Source of the DNA: Dolichospermum compactum NIES-806 | GTDB taxonomy: Bacteria; Cyanobacteriota; Cyanobacteriia; Cyanobacteriales; Nostocaceae | Length of the DNA: 24,368 nt | Direction: 5' to 3' | Assembly: GCF_002368115.1 (NCBI RefSeq) | Contig: NZ_AP018316.1 | Coordinates: 1,814,232 to 1,838,599 of the forward strand | Shown here: in pieces, positions 14,971-22,800 of the stretch | Layout of the letters: each line of letters begins with the position of its first letter | How positions within the stretch are numbered: the first letter of the stretch is position 1 | Translations under genes and position numbers: made by a program | The notes under the pieces: model-generated | What the model was told of the DNA's origin: nothing | The model's database searches: none | Seen by the model: the letters and a program-made list of their open reading frames with translations, nothing else

Positions 14971-14992
14971 TGACAGGCACAATAGCCTGTCA
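14971..14992. terminator. bidirectional terminator between convergent genes
   Basis: TGACAGGC-(6 nt)-GCCTGTCA, a perfect 8-bp stem. On the reverse strand it is followed by TTTTC, suiting the SLH lipoprotein gene; on the forward strand it lies 34 bases after the peptidoglycan-binding gene. Confidence 0.7.
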
Positions 14993-15018
14993 GATGTTTA
15001 CTCAAAATCAAATAAAAC

Positions 15019-16335
15019 TCACCTTTTCAGCTTTAAAGCCTCCGCTGCTGATATTCCCTCACCTTGAGTACCGAAATACCATAAAGCTGAACTAGCTTCA
15101 GCACGAGTTACAGGTTTTTTGGGTTGAAATAAGGTTGTATAGCCAAAAACTCGGCGAATATTTGATTGTTCAGCGTTCTGGAAATCAGCCAAAACTGCTT
15201 TTAATGCTTTCGGTTCAATACCACCTGCATCTTGAAACCCCCAAGTTTGTTTAACGGCTTCTAAATTGGCAGCGGGTAAGGCTTGGCGAGTATCTAAAGG
15301 AACTTTCCAGAGGATTAATTGTTCTCGTGTCAAGGGTGCATCAGGACGGAATAAAACCGCTGTGGCATCTCCAGATAAAGCACTGGGAATTAAACCAGTT
15401 TCGGCTAATCCTTGAATGACTGGAAAATCGGGATCTTTGGTTAAGATATCGCTAAAAGCTGGTTGAGTGCTGGAGGATGCTAACCGAATTTGTTTAGCGG
15501 GATTGTTAGCATACATGGCATTATTAGCTGCAACTAACCAGCGAGCATATTCTCGACGGGTGATAATTTTATCAGGGAGAAATTCGTTGGTTTTCGGTTC
15601 GATGGATAAAACCCCTAATGCTGCTAAATCTTGAATATGCAATCGCCATTCTGGAGGTGCTTTCTGAATATCCGTAAATTCCTGTGCTGTTAAAGTCTCA
15701 GGTTTGCTAGTTGGTTGGGTGACTACGTTAGTATTATCAGTTTTAGGTAATACTGGACCTATAAATTCTGGATTATCTGAAGGGGTAACTGGGTTAGTAG
15801 CTGTAACTTGAGAATTAGATGAATATTCAATTACTAATTTAGTGGCTGTTTGCGGTTGATTGGGTTCAGCTTTGGTAACGGTTTGTGGTTGAATTGTGAC
15901 ATTGATGAGTATATCATTGCGTTTGGCGGAAAAAGTTCCATCTACATCATCTTGAGGCTGTTGCACAATTTGCCAGTTTTTAGCCTGAAATTGCTGGCGG
16001 TAAAAGCTGGTGATTATATTACTAGGATCTGCACTTTGCCAACGAATTGATGTTTTATTTTCGGAATTAGCTGGTATAATTTCCTCTAGTTGGGCGTTGG
16101 GGTAAATGGGTATATCTGCGGGAAAATCAGTCGGTAATTTAATTGTTGATGTGTTGGGGTTTGGTGTTGTTTGCTGACTCTGAGGGTTGCCAAAGGGAAC
16201 AGGATTATTTTGCAACTGAGGGTCAGCCGCTAATGATTGTTCTAGGTTTTTGGCAGATGGACTGTTGGTACAGGCGGTTAAGGATAGTAAAACAGCAAAA
16301 CTCAGGAATACAGCAGGGTAGTTACGGGAAAACAC
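15019..16335 (-). CDS. SLH-domain lipoprotein
   Basis: 438 aa. The N-terminus ends in the lipobox LTAC with Cys22, so it should be a lipoprotein. A Pro/Gln/Asn-rich linker follows, then a small domain (about 68-150, LPTDFPADIPIYPNAQLEE through FYRQQFQAKNWQIV) of a type common in cyanobacterial lipoproteins, then a second linker. The C-terminal half (about 215-430) is SLH-like: FTDIQKAPPEWRLHIQDLAALGVL, ITRREYARWLVAANNAMY, FSDI..IQGLAETGLIP with FRPDAPLTREQLILW, and PVTRAEASSALWYFG. SLH domains in this phylum usually tether proteins to cell-wall polysaccharide, which suggests an envelope bridge. The start is GTG, with only a weak ribosome-binding site. Confidence 0.85.
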   Translation of the reverse strand: MFSRNYPAVFLSFAVLLSLTACTNSPSAKNLEQSLAADPQLQNNPVPFGNPQSQQTTPNPNTSTIKLPTDFPADIPIYPNAQLEEIIPANSENKTSIRWQSADPSNIITSFYRQQFQAKNWQIVQQPQDDVDGTFSAKRNDILINVTIQPQTVTKAEPNQPQTATKLVIEYSSNSQVTATNPVTPSDNPEFIGPVLPKTDNTNVVTQPTSKPETLTAQEFTDIQKAPPEWRLHIQDLAALGVLSIEPKTNEFLPDKIITRREYARWLVAANNAMYANNPAKQIRLASSSTQPAFSDILTKDPDFPVIQGLAETGLIPSALSGDATAVLFRPDAPLTREQLILWKVPLDTRQALPAANLEAVKQTWGFQDAGGIEPKALKAVLADFQNAEQSNIRRVFGYTTLFQPKKPVTRAEASSALWYFGTQGEGISAAEALKLKR

Positions 16336-16397
16336 AAAGAAATCACAAATTGATTTTCATCTTCTACATTAGCATTTTTGGGGGTGGGTAGTCAGCC

Positions 16398-16450
16398 AGG
16401 GAATAAATTCCCTGTCTTAAAGTTAAAGTCGGTTAAAACCGACTGTTTTT
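16398..16450 (+). repeat. double-hairpin interspersed repeat
   Basis: Two perfect hairpins in tandem: AGGGAA-TAAA-TTCCCT (16398-16413) and AGTCGGTT-AA-AACCGACT (16427-16444), the second followed by GTTTTT. The pair recurs as a unit in many cyanobacterial genomes; here it also has the form of an intrinsic terminator, although no forward gene ends just before it. Confidence 0.6.
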
Positions 16451-16541
16451 GGTTTATTTTTTCTCTCACTGGCAGAAGGGATGGGTTTTTAGCCTAAACC
16501 TTTACACATCTATGTGTTTCATATATCCTAGTTATCAACCC

Positions 16542-16679
16542 AAGTTGCTAGTCATCTAGTTAAGGCTGGTAATTGGTGATAAAATCTCAGTCTTAATTCT
16601 GTTCATCCTTAAATCCTGTAAATCCTGTTCGCGTAGCGTGGTGTTAGCCATTTCTGACAATTTCTCTAACTAGCAACTT
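16542..16679. repeat. 138-bp MITE-like element with 11-bp inverted ends
   Basis: AAGTTGCTAGT (16542-16552) and ACTAGCAACTT (16669-16679) are perfect inverted ends. The interior contains ATCCTGTAAATCCTG and part of the GCGTAGCGTG palindrome. No coding frame. It fills most of the 449-base gap before the AAA-GUN4 gene; the stretch 16680-16784 must hold that gene's promoter. Confidence 0.45.
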
Positions 16680-16784
16680 ACGTTACGTTATTAGACATCT
16701 CTATAAATTAAACGTGCGTATCCTAGAAGTTTTTTAGAGACTTTTTATGGAACATCTCTACTATTATCCATTGATTATAAAACC

Positions 16785-19010
16785 ATGACTTTCCAAAATT
16801 ATCAATATCAATTTGGTGGTAGTCTTCCTCCCAATGCACCCACCTACGTCACACGCAAAGCTGATGAGGATTTATATCAAGCCGTGAAAGCGGGAGAGTT
16901 TTGTTTTGTCTTGAACTCTCGACAAATGGGTAAATCAAGTTTGCGGGTTCGCACTATGCAAAGATTACAGCTTGAAGAAATTGCTTGTGTGGCTATTGAT
17001 TTAACTGCTATTGGCACATCAGGGCTAAATTCTGAACAATGGTATAATGGCATTATTAATAATATTTCTGAAAGTTTAAAGTTAGAGAATAAATTTGATT
17101 TAGATGTTTTATGGGAAGAAAATAAACGACTTTCTAACGTACAGGTTTTTGGTAAGTTTATTGATAAAGTATTAAAATTAGTTTCTACACAAATAGTAAT
17201 TTTTATTGATGAAATTGATAGTATCCTCAGTTTAGATTTTCCTGTTGATGATTTCTTTGCTTTAATTCGTGCCTTTTTTAATCTCAGAGTTGATAATTCT
17301 GAATATAACCGCATTACCTTTGTATTGTTGGGAGTTGCTACACCATCAGAATTAATTCAAGATAAAAAACGGACTCCTTTTAATATTGGTAAAGGGATTG
17401 AATTAACAGGTTTTGAATTTACTGAAGCTTTACCTTTAATAACCGGATTTTCTCACCAAACTAAAAATCCTGAAATTGTACTCAATGCGGTTTTAGATTG
17501 GACGGGAGGACAGCCATTTTTAACTCAGAAAGTTTGTAATTTTATTTGTGAATCTAAAGATGAAATTCCCACCGGAGAAGAAGCTAGTTTTGTAGAGAAT
17601 TTAGTTAAAAATAAAGTAATTGAAAATTGGGAATCTCAAGATGAACCGGAACATTTTAGAACCATTCGGGATAGAATCTTAAAAAGAGATGAAAATAAGG
17701 CAGCGTATTTATTAGATTTATATCAACAAATTTGGCATTCGCAAGGAATTGATACTGATAATAGTATTGAACAAAGTGATTTACAGTTAGCGGGAATTGT
17801 TGTTAAAAAGAATGGTAAATTAAAAGTTTATAATCGGATTTATCAGACGATTTTTGATGGTTTATGGATTGAAAAAACTTTAGCTAGTTTACGTCCTTAT
17901 GCAGAGAATTTTAGACAGTGGTTGTTATCAAGTAAACAGGATAAATCTCGATTATTGCGAGGGGAAGCTTTAGCAGAAGCAGAAACTTGGGTAAAAGATA
18001 AAAGTTTAGGTTTTGAAGATAGAGAGTTTTTAGCAGCTAGTCGTACCCAAGAACAAGAAGAAAAAGCGATAAAAATTGAAGCAGAAGCTAAACAGGAAGC
18101 AGAAAGACAATTAGCAATTGCTAAAAAAACAGGAGGATTAGTTTTATCTATTAGTGTATCCTTTGCTGTGTTTTTTGGCATAACCGCATTTATCGCAAAA
18201 CAAAATGTTTCTAAAATGGAACAGAATGTTTCTAAGATTCGGGAATTATCAGCAGTCGCTTCTCAACTACAACAAAAAAATCAAGTAAATGAAGCCAATC
18301 AATTTTTAAATATTGCTGGGTTAGTTTTACAAGATAAAATCAAAAATCAAGAACTTAAAAAAGCTTTATTAGATAGTTCTTTAGTTTTAGGATATGAATC
18401 CTTAAAAACACAAGAGGATAAAGATTACACTCTGGAAAAAAAATATAACAAAGCTAAAGAAGACTTGAATAAAAGTTTTGAAAAATTACCTAAAGAAAAT
18501 AATGTTGATAATAAAGACCGTAGTTATTTAGCTACCTTAGTTTATATTTACTATGTAAAAGCGAAATTAGCAAAAGAAGAAAATCAGGCTTTAGCTGATT
18601 ACAAAAAAGCATTAGATAAATATGATCTTCTCAAATCTCAATTAAAATATAATACTGAGTTATTTAAGTTAGATCTCAATATTCTCTATAACGGTAATGC
18701 TGATATTGTTGCTTCGCTTTATCGTCAACTTAACGATTTAGATAAATCAAATACAGAATATTATGAATCTTTAAAAGCACATTTATTAAATGAATTAGAT
18801 TATTTGATGCAGCAAGATAGATGGAAAGATGCAGATTTAAAAAATAGTGAGTTTATTCTGGTTTCCGCTAAAAGAGAAAAACAGGGTTATTTAGAATTAA
18901 ATGATATTAAAAACTTTCAATGTCAGGATTTAAAAACAGTAGATAAATTATGGGTACAAAACTCAAAAGGAAAATTCGGTTATAGCGTCCAAAAAAAAAT
19001 AAAGATTTAA
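16785..19010 (+). CDS. STAND-like AAA NTPase with a membrane helix and a truncated C-terminal GUN4 domain
   Basis: 741 aa. Residues 1 to about 365 form an AAA-like (AAA_35) NTPase: FGGSLPPNAPTYV, P-loop NSRQMGKSS (44-52), Walker B IVIFIDEIDSI with Asp142 and Glu143, and a winged-helix part ending near 365. A linker (LLRGEALAEAETWV, LAASRTQEQEEKA, 391-445) is of the kind that in relatives leads to WD40 repeats. Instead there is a membrane helix (about 451-470), a helical, possibly TPR-like region (about 490-660), and a GUN4 domain from about 668: DRWKDADLKNSEFIL, GYLELNDIKNFQCQDL, TVDKLWVQNSKGKFGYSVQ. GUN4 normally binds porphyrins and activates Mg-chelatase. Here it stops at KKIKI just after an A9 run, without its usual C-terminal part. 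Probably a membrane-bound signalling or conflict NTPase; the role is inferred. Confidence 0.82.
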   Translation: MTFQNYQYQFGGSLPPNAPTYVTRKADEDLYQAVKAGEFCFVLNSRQMGKSSLRVRTMQRLQLEEIACVAIDLTAIGTSGLNSEQWYNGIINNISESLKLENKFDLDVLWEENKRLSNVQVFGKFIDKVLKLVSTQIVIFIDEIDSILSLDFPVDDFFALIRAFFNLRVDNSEYNRITFVLLGVATPSELIQDKKRTPFNIGKGIELTGFEFTEALPLITGFSHQTKNPEIVLNAVLDWTGGQPFLTQKVCNFICESKDEIPTGEEASFVENLVKNKVIENWESQDEPEHFRTIRDRILKRDENKAAYLLDLYQQIWHSQGIDTDNSIEQSDLQLAGIVVKKNGKLKVYNRIYQTIFDGLWIEKTLASLRPYAENFRQWLLSSKQDKSRLLRGEALAEAETWVKDKSLGFEDREFLAASRTQEQEEKAIKIEAEAKQEAERQLAIAKKTGGLVLSISVSFAVFFGITAFIAKQNVSKMEQNVSKIRELSAVASQLQQKNQVNEANQFLNIAGLVLQDKIKNQELKKALLDSSLVLGYESLKTQEDKDYTLEKKYNKAKEDLNKSFEKLPKENNVDNKDRSYLATLVYIYYVKAKLAKEENQALADYKKALDKYDLLKSQLKYNTELFKLDLNILYNGNADIVASLYRQLNDLDKSNTEYYESLKAHLLNELDYLMQQDRWKDADLKNSEFILVSAKREKQGYLELNDIKNFQCQDLKTVDKLWVQNSKGKFGYSVQKKIKI

Positions 19011-19128
19011 GTACATATAAACAGTATATAGGTACGTTACACGGTGTTGCGGGAATTGGGGTGTATGGGGAAGTGGTCTCCTCTCTTCTTGCAGAGACTT
19101 GTAGATTGTAGCAAATAAGGCTTTCTTA

Positions 19129-19170
19129 GAATTTAGAATTTGGAATTTAGAATTTGGAATTTAGAAATTA
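19129..19170. repeat. heptamer array (GAATTTA/GAATTTG), six units
   Basis: Units alternate GAATTTA and GAATTTG, the last being GAAATTA. They lie in the 252-base gap before the four-helix-bundle gene. The reverse-complement type of heptamer flanks the other side of that gene. Confidence 0.85.
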
Positions 19171-19262
19171 GGAAAAACCATTATTAAATATTAAATTTTT
19201 CTTTTTTGCTACCAATCATTAACAAATTACCAGTAAATTGTTTAGATTAAATATCATTAAAA

Positions 19263-19619
19263 ATGGCCAATAAAGATATAAAAGAAAGAACTCTAAACTT
19301 TAGCATAAGAATAGTTAATCTTTGTAAGTTTCTGAGAGAAAATGGTGGAACAGGATATGATTTAAGTAAACAATTAATACGCTCTGGAACAAGTATTGGT
19401 GCTAATGTTGAAGAAGCACAAAATGCAGAAAGTAAAGCTGATTTTATTCATAAAATGAGTATTTCTTTGAAGGAGGCTAGAGAAACAAATTATTGGTTAA
19501 AAATCCTAATCGCCACCGAGAAACAACTAGAACCAAGATTACTTCATTTACTAAATGAATCTAATGAATTGATTTCTATTCTTCATGCAATCATTAAAAA
19601 TAGTAAGGCTAAAAATTAA
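19263..19619 (+). CDS. four-helix-bundle protein of the IVS/S23 family
   Basis: 118 aa. It belongs to the family first described in intervening sequences of 23S rRNA genes (TIGR02436), related in fold to the accessory variability protein of diversity-generating retroelements. Family features: F-S-I-R-I-V-N-L near the start, LSKQLIRSGTSIGANVEEAQNAESKADFIHKMSISLKEARETNYWLKIL in the middle, and a final helix LLNESNELISILHAIIK. The function is unknown. No rRNA or reverse transcriptase is nearby. It is bracketed by inverted heptamer arrays (19129-19170 and 19619-19653), an arrangement that suggests it may travel as a unit. The start is the first ATG, with no obvious ribosome-binding site. Confidence 0.88.
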   Translation: MANKDIKERTLNFSIRIVNLCKFLRENGGTGYDLSKQLIRSGTSIGANVEEAQNAESKADFIHKMSISLKEARETNYWLKILIATEKQLEPRLLHLLNESNELISILHAIIKNSKAKN

Positions 19620-19653
19620 TTCTTCATTCTAAATTCTTCATTCTAAATTCTAA
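19619..19653. repeat. heptamer array (ATTCTTC/ATTCTAA), five units
   Basis: Starts in the stop codon of the four-helix-bundle gene. The TAAATTC register is the reverse complement of GAATTTA at 19129-19170. It overlaps the 3' end of the small reverse-strand frame below. Confidence 0.85.
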
Positions 19654-19797
19654 ATTTTGTGTTTTCTGGTGTTCAGTTAGTCGAGAGTGTTGAATTTTTT
19701 CTACTAAGATTTGGTATTCTTCTTGAGAAAGTGAAAGGATAATTTGAGTGAGAGAGTCAAGAAGTCGTGTATTGATTGTAGTAATGGGTTGGTTCAT
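19624..19797 (-). CDS. 57-aa antitoxin-like protein
   Basis: Reading on the reverse strand from ATG 19797: MNQPITTINTRLLDSL, then TQIILSLSQEEYQILVEKIQ, then a polar tail whose last residues are encoded by the heptamer array. The SLSQEEYQxLxEKI pattern is common in short cyanobacterial proteins encoded just before PIN-domain toxin genes. No toxin follows: the frame runs into the repeats and the four-helix-bundle gene lies opposite. It could therefore be an orphan or 3'-truncated antitoxin. The call rests on a short motif, and expression is uncertain. Confidence 0.45.
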   Translation of the reverse strand: MNQPITTINTRLLDSLTQIILSLSQEEYQILVEKIQHSRLTEHQKTQNLEFRMKNLE

Positions 19798-19951
19798 AAG
19801 GCAATAATAACCTGATTATCTCCATACTATACTATAAAACCTATAGCAGTAGAACGTCAGAAATATACCCCTTAATTTTCGCAATCGCAGATAAATAATA
19901 TGTAATACTAAATTAGTGGAAGACTATTGTTAAGTTGATGGACGAGAAAAT

Positions 19952-20155
19952 ATGTACACAGCAGTAATTAAATATTCTGGTGATTGGTGGTTAGGTTGGA
20001 TTGAAGAAATTCCTGGTATAAATTGTCAAGAAGCAACAAGAGAAGAATTATTAGAAAGTTTACGAATTACACTTTTAGAAGCATTAGAATTTAACCGTCA
20101 AGATGCACTAGAAGCTGCGGGTAATGATTATGTTGAGGAAGCTATCACAATATGA
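19952..20155 (+). CDS. hicB: HicB-like antitoxin
   Basis: 67 aa with the partially degraded RNase-H-like fold of HicB antitoxins: MYTAVIKYSGDWWLGWIEEIPGINCQEATREELLESLRITLLEAL. It neutralises the HicA mRNA interferase encoded next, overlapping it by four bases (ATGA), so the two are translationally coupled. Antitoxin before toxin is one of the two known orders. No C-terminal DNA-binding domain is present, so autoregulation by this protein alone is unlikely. GGACGAG lies a few bases before the ATG. Confidence 0.85.
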   Translation: MYTAVIKYSGDWWLGWIEEIPGINCQEATREELLESLRITLLEALEFNRQDALEAAGNDYVEEAITI

Positions 20156-20340
20156 AACGTGGTGATTTATTACGCCATTTACAAGAGCATGGGTGTGAGT
20201 TTATACGTGAGGGTTCTCGACACTCTTGGTGGTGGAATCCTGAAAAAAATAGGAGGTCAGCTATTCCTCGACATCAAGAAATTGATGATATTCTAGCGAA
20301 AAAGATTTGTAAAGATTTAGGCGTACCTTTTACTAGGTAA
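20152..20340 (+). CDS. hicA: HicA-like mRNA interferase toxin
   Basis: 62 aa with a double-stranded-RNA-binding-like fold. It has KRGDLLRHLQEHGCEFIREGSRHSWWW, with the catalytic His24 in GSRHSWW (GSHxxx in most relatives), and AIPRHQEIDDILAKKICKDLGV at the C-terminus. Expected to cleave mRNA when freed from HicB. The start codon overlaps the hicB stop. Intact by length and motifs, so probably functional. Confidence 0.88.
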   Translation: MKRGDLLRHLQEHGCEFIREGSRHSWWWNPEKNRRSAIPRHQEIDDILAKKICKDLGVPFTR

Positions 20341-20463
20341 AATTTGCCTATCAACTATTTGAACCTACCTTAGTAATGATGGTAAATACAATGTTGGGTT
20401 TTGTTTTTTGTATACCAAAAGTAAGATATAATTTATCACTGATAAACTAATTCTCCCTCTAAT

Positions 20464-22284
20464 ATGGTTTTCAACTTTCTTGGTAAATTTTTAGGTAAAA
20501 CCCCACAACCCAAACCCACAGAAATCACAGGTTTAATCAAAATCTCAGGATGTGAAAATCCTAAACGCTGTGGTGATGTAATTTTTGTTCACGGTTTAGG
20601 TGGTCACGCCAGGTCAACCTGGCACCCTCAAGAATTAGCAAATGATGATAACTTCTGGTTAACATGGCTGGCACAAGAAAGACCAGATTTAGGGATTTGG
20701 TCTTTTGGTTATAATGCTGCACCCTTTGAATGGAAAGGTGCAACAATGCCACTTTTTGATCGTGCTAGTAATTTATTAGAATATTTGGCAGTTAATGATA
20801 TTGGCAAATATCCAATTATATTTATCACTCATAGTATGGGTGGTTTATTAGTCAAAGAAATGCTGCGAAATGCTCAAACTTTTAACAAAACAGCAGTTAT
20901 TCAACAAACTAAAGGTATTGTATTTTTATCCACTCCTCATACTGGTTCTCATTTAGCTAATTTAATTAATAATATTGGTACTCTGGCACGAACTACTGTC
21001 AGTGTTGATGAACTAAAATCCCATCTTCCCCAATTGCGTCAACTCAATGAATGGTATCGGCAAAATGTTGACGCAATGGCAATTACTACAAAAGTTTATT
21101 ATGAAACAAAACCGACTAAAATAGTTTTAGTTGTAGATCCAGATAGTGCTAATCCAGGCATTAAAGATGTGCAACCTACCGCAACAGATGATGATCATAT
21201 TTCTATCACTAAGCCAAAATCATCAGATAATTTAGTTTATAAAGGTGTGAGTCGGTTTATTGAAGAACAGTTGTTAAATATTCCTAAACCACCAGAAAAT
21301 CAATCACCTCATATTTCTTCTTTTTATATTCAACGTCCAGAAATTGAAAATAACTGTTATCAAAATATTGTACAACCAGGGGCATTAATCCGCATTAAAT
21401 CTCCGCGCAAAATGGGTAAGACATATTTGATGAGTCGCATTTTTGATTATGTTAAACAAAAAGGATATCGGACAGTTTCTATTAATTTATGGAGTCAGGA
21501 AAATCTCAATGATCTGAATAATTTTTTACAGAGTTTTTGTACGATTCTGAGTTTGGAATTAGGACTAGAGGAACAAATAGATCAATATTGGAATAAACGT
21601 TTAAGTAGTCAAACAAACTGCACTAATTATTTAAAAAAATATATTTTACCAGTTATTGATAGACCTTTAGTATTAGGTTTAGATAATATTGATGAAATCT
21701 TTCCTTATGCTGAAATTACTCAACAATTTTCGGCTTTATTAAGAGCTTGGCACGAAAAGGCGAAAACTGAAGAAATTTGGCAAAATTTACGGTTAGTAAT
21801 TGCCTATTCTCAAGAAGTTGATATTTCTATAAATCTTAATCAATCTCCTTTTAATGTGGGTTTGTCTGTGGAAATCGGGGAATTTAACACTACACAAATA
21901 AAGGAATTAGTTGAAAAATATGGTTTAAATTTTTCCGATTCAGAAATAACCCAAGTGAGAGACATGATTGATGGTCATCCTTATTTGTTAACAACTGCAC
22001 TTGGTGAAATTGCTAAGGGTAATTTCACTTTATCAAATTTTCTGGAAATTGCTCCTACTAATGAAAGTCCTTATGGCAAGTTTTTAAATTTCTATGTTTC
22101 TGAATTAGCAGAAGATAAGTTGTTAAAAGCGGCAATGCAGCAAGTAATTAATAGTGATATTCCTATTAAAATAGATTCTACTCAAGCTTTAAAATTACGC
22201 AGTTTGGGGTTAATTGAATTTAAAGGAAATGAAGTGCAATGTCTTTGTAATTTATATCGTTTTTATTTTCAAGAACGTATATAG
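20464..22284 (+). CDS. SERAC1-like serine hydrolase fused to a STAND-like AAA NTPase
   Basis: 606 aa, two domains. Residues about 35-270 form an alpha/beta hydrolase like SERAC1/PGAP1: oxyanion region VIFVHGLGGHARSTW (39-53), nucleophile Ser124 in THSMGG, STPHTGSHL (156-164), an acidic residue in VVDPD (223-227), and His245 in DDDHISITKP. Residues about 285-600 form an AAA_35-type NTPase: SPRKMGKTY (313-321, Lys319), Walker B LVLGLDNIDEIF (402-413) and a winged-helix C-terminus. There is no WD40, TPR or other repeat sensor and no membrane helix. The fusion order, effector then NTPase, is that of STAND immune proteins. Expected activity is hydrolysis of a lipid or ester; the substrate is unknown. 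The start is the first ATG, with a weak ribosome-binding site. Confidence 0.85.
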   Translation: MVFNFLGKFLGKTPQPKPTEITGLIKISGCENPKRCGDVIFVHGLGGHARSTWHPQELANDDNFWLTWLAQERPDLGIWSFGYNAAPFEWKGATMPLFDRASNLLEYLAVNDIGKYPIIFITHSMGGLLVKEMLRNAQTFNKTAVIQQTKGIVFLSTPHTGSHLANLINNIGTLARTTVSVDELKSHLPQLRQLNEWYRQNVDAMAITTKVYYETKPTKIVLVVDPDSANPGIKDVQPTATDDDHISITKPKSSDNLVYKGVSRFIEEQLLNIPKPPENQSPHISSFYIQRPEIENNCYQNIVQPGALIRIKSPRKMGKTYLMSRIFDYVKQKGYRTVSINLWSQENLNDLNNFLQSFCTILSLELGLEEQIDQYWNKRLSSQTNCTNYLKKYILPVIDRPLVLGLDNIDEIFPYAEITQQFSALLRAWHEKAKTEEIWQNLRLVIAYSQEVDISINLNQSPFNVGLSVEIGEFNTTQIKELVEKYGLNFSDSEITQVRDMIDGHPYLLTTALGEIAKGNFTLSNFLEIAPTNESPYGKFLNFYVSELAEDKLLKAAMQQVINSDIPIKIDSTQALKLRSLGLIEFKGNEVQCLCNLYRFYFQERI

Positions 22285-22312
22285 CAGTTGTCGCGCTTGA
22301 TACAATACAACT

Positions 22313-22377
22313 GTAGAGTGCGTCAGATATCAATAATTTGTTTATTTGCAGGATTTATGCGGTCTGACGCACCCTAC
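22313..22377. repeat. 65-bp MITE-like element, copy 2
   Basis: Ends GTAGAGTGCGTCAGA and TCTGACGCACCCTAC are inverted repeats with one mismatch. It has the same length and orientation as the copy at 12150-12214. It lies 29 bases after the hydrolase-NTPase stop and could add a hairpin to that transcript. Confidence 0.75.
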
Positions 22378-22770
22378 CAATATGCCAGTTACGTAAATCA
22401 TAATACAGTATAAATTTATACTTTTATTGGTTAATAGAATATTGATTGGTAACGCCAATAGTGGCGGTTATAGGTGTTGAGGAATTGATAGAAAGTTTTC
22501 GCCCATGGTTTGAAGTGGTAAGCTGGGAATAAGGCAACTCTGCGGCTGTTTGTAAGAATTGATGGATGGCTTAGGGATGATTTAATGCTTCTATTGGGGA
22601 AGCGATCGCAAGTTGCATCGGTGTTACATAATTAGCTAGAGGTTGGTATGCACTTGAATGAGTTACAGAATATATAGCAAAAGCCTACATTAAGGGACTC
22701 TTAACTTCTACTAGTACAAAACGGCGTAAATAAACCATTCTAAATCCTCCAAAGGCCTATACTGTCTTCA

Positions 22771-22800
22771 TTTTGACTTTTGACTTTTGACTTTTGACTT
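22771..22800. repeat. heptamer array (TTTTGAC), four units
   Basis: Four perfect TTTTGAC units followed by TT. Short tandem heptamers of this kind are a hallmark of Nostocales intergenic regions. Confidence 0.88.

Noticed and set aside
16877..17314. 145-codon reverse-strand open frame inside the AAA-GUN4 gene
   Set aside because: Antisense to a clear NTPase domain with intact Walker motifs; no recognisable protein features.
22430..22740. Reverse-strand frame from ATG 22738 as a pseudogene
   Set aside because: Two in-frame stops in about 100 codons is close to what chance allows in any frame, and no family was recognised.
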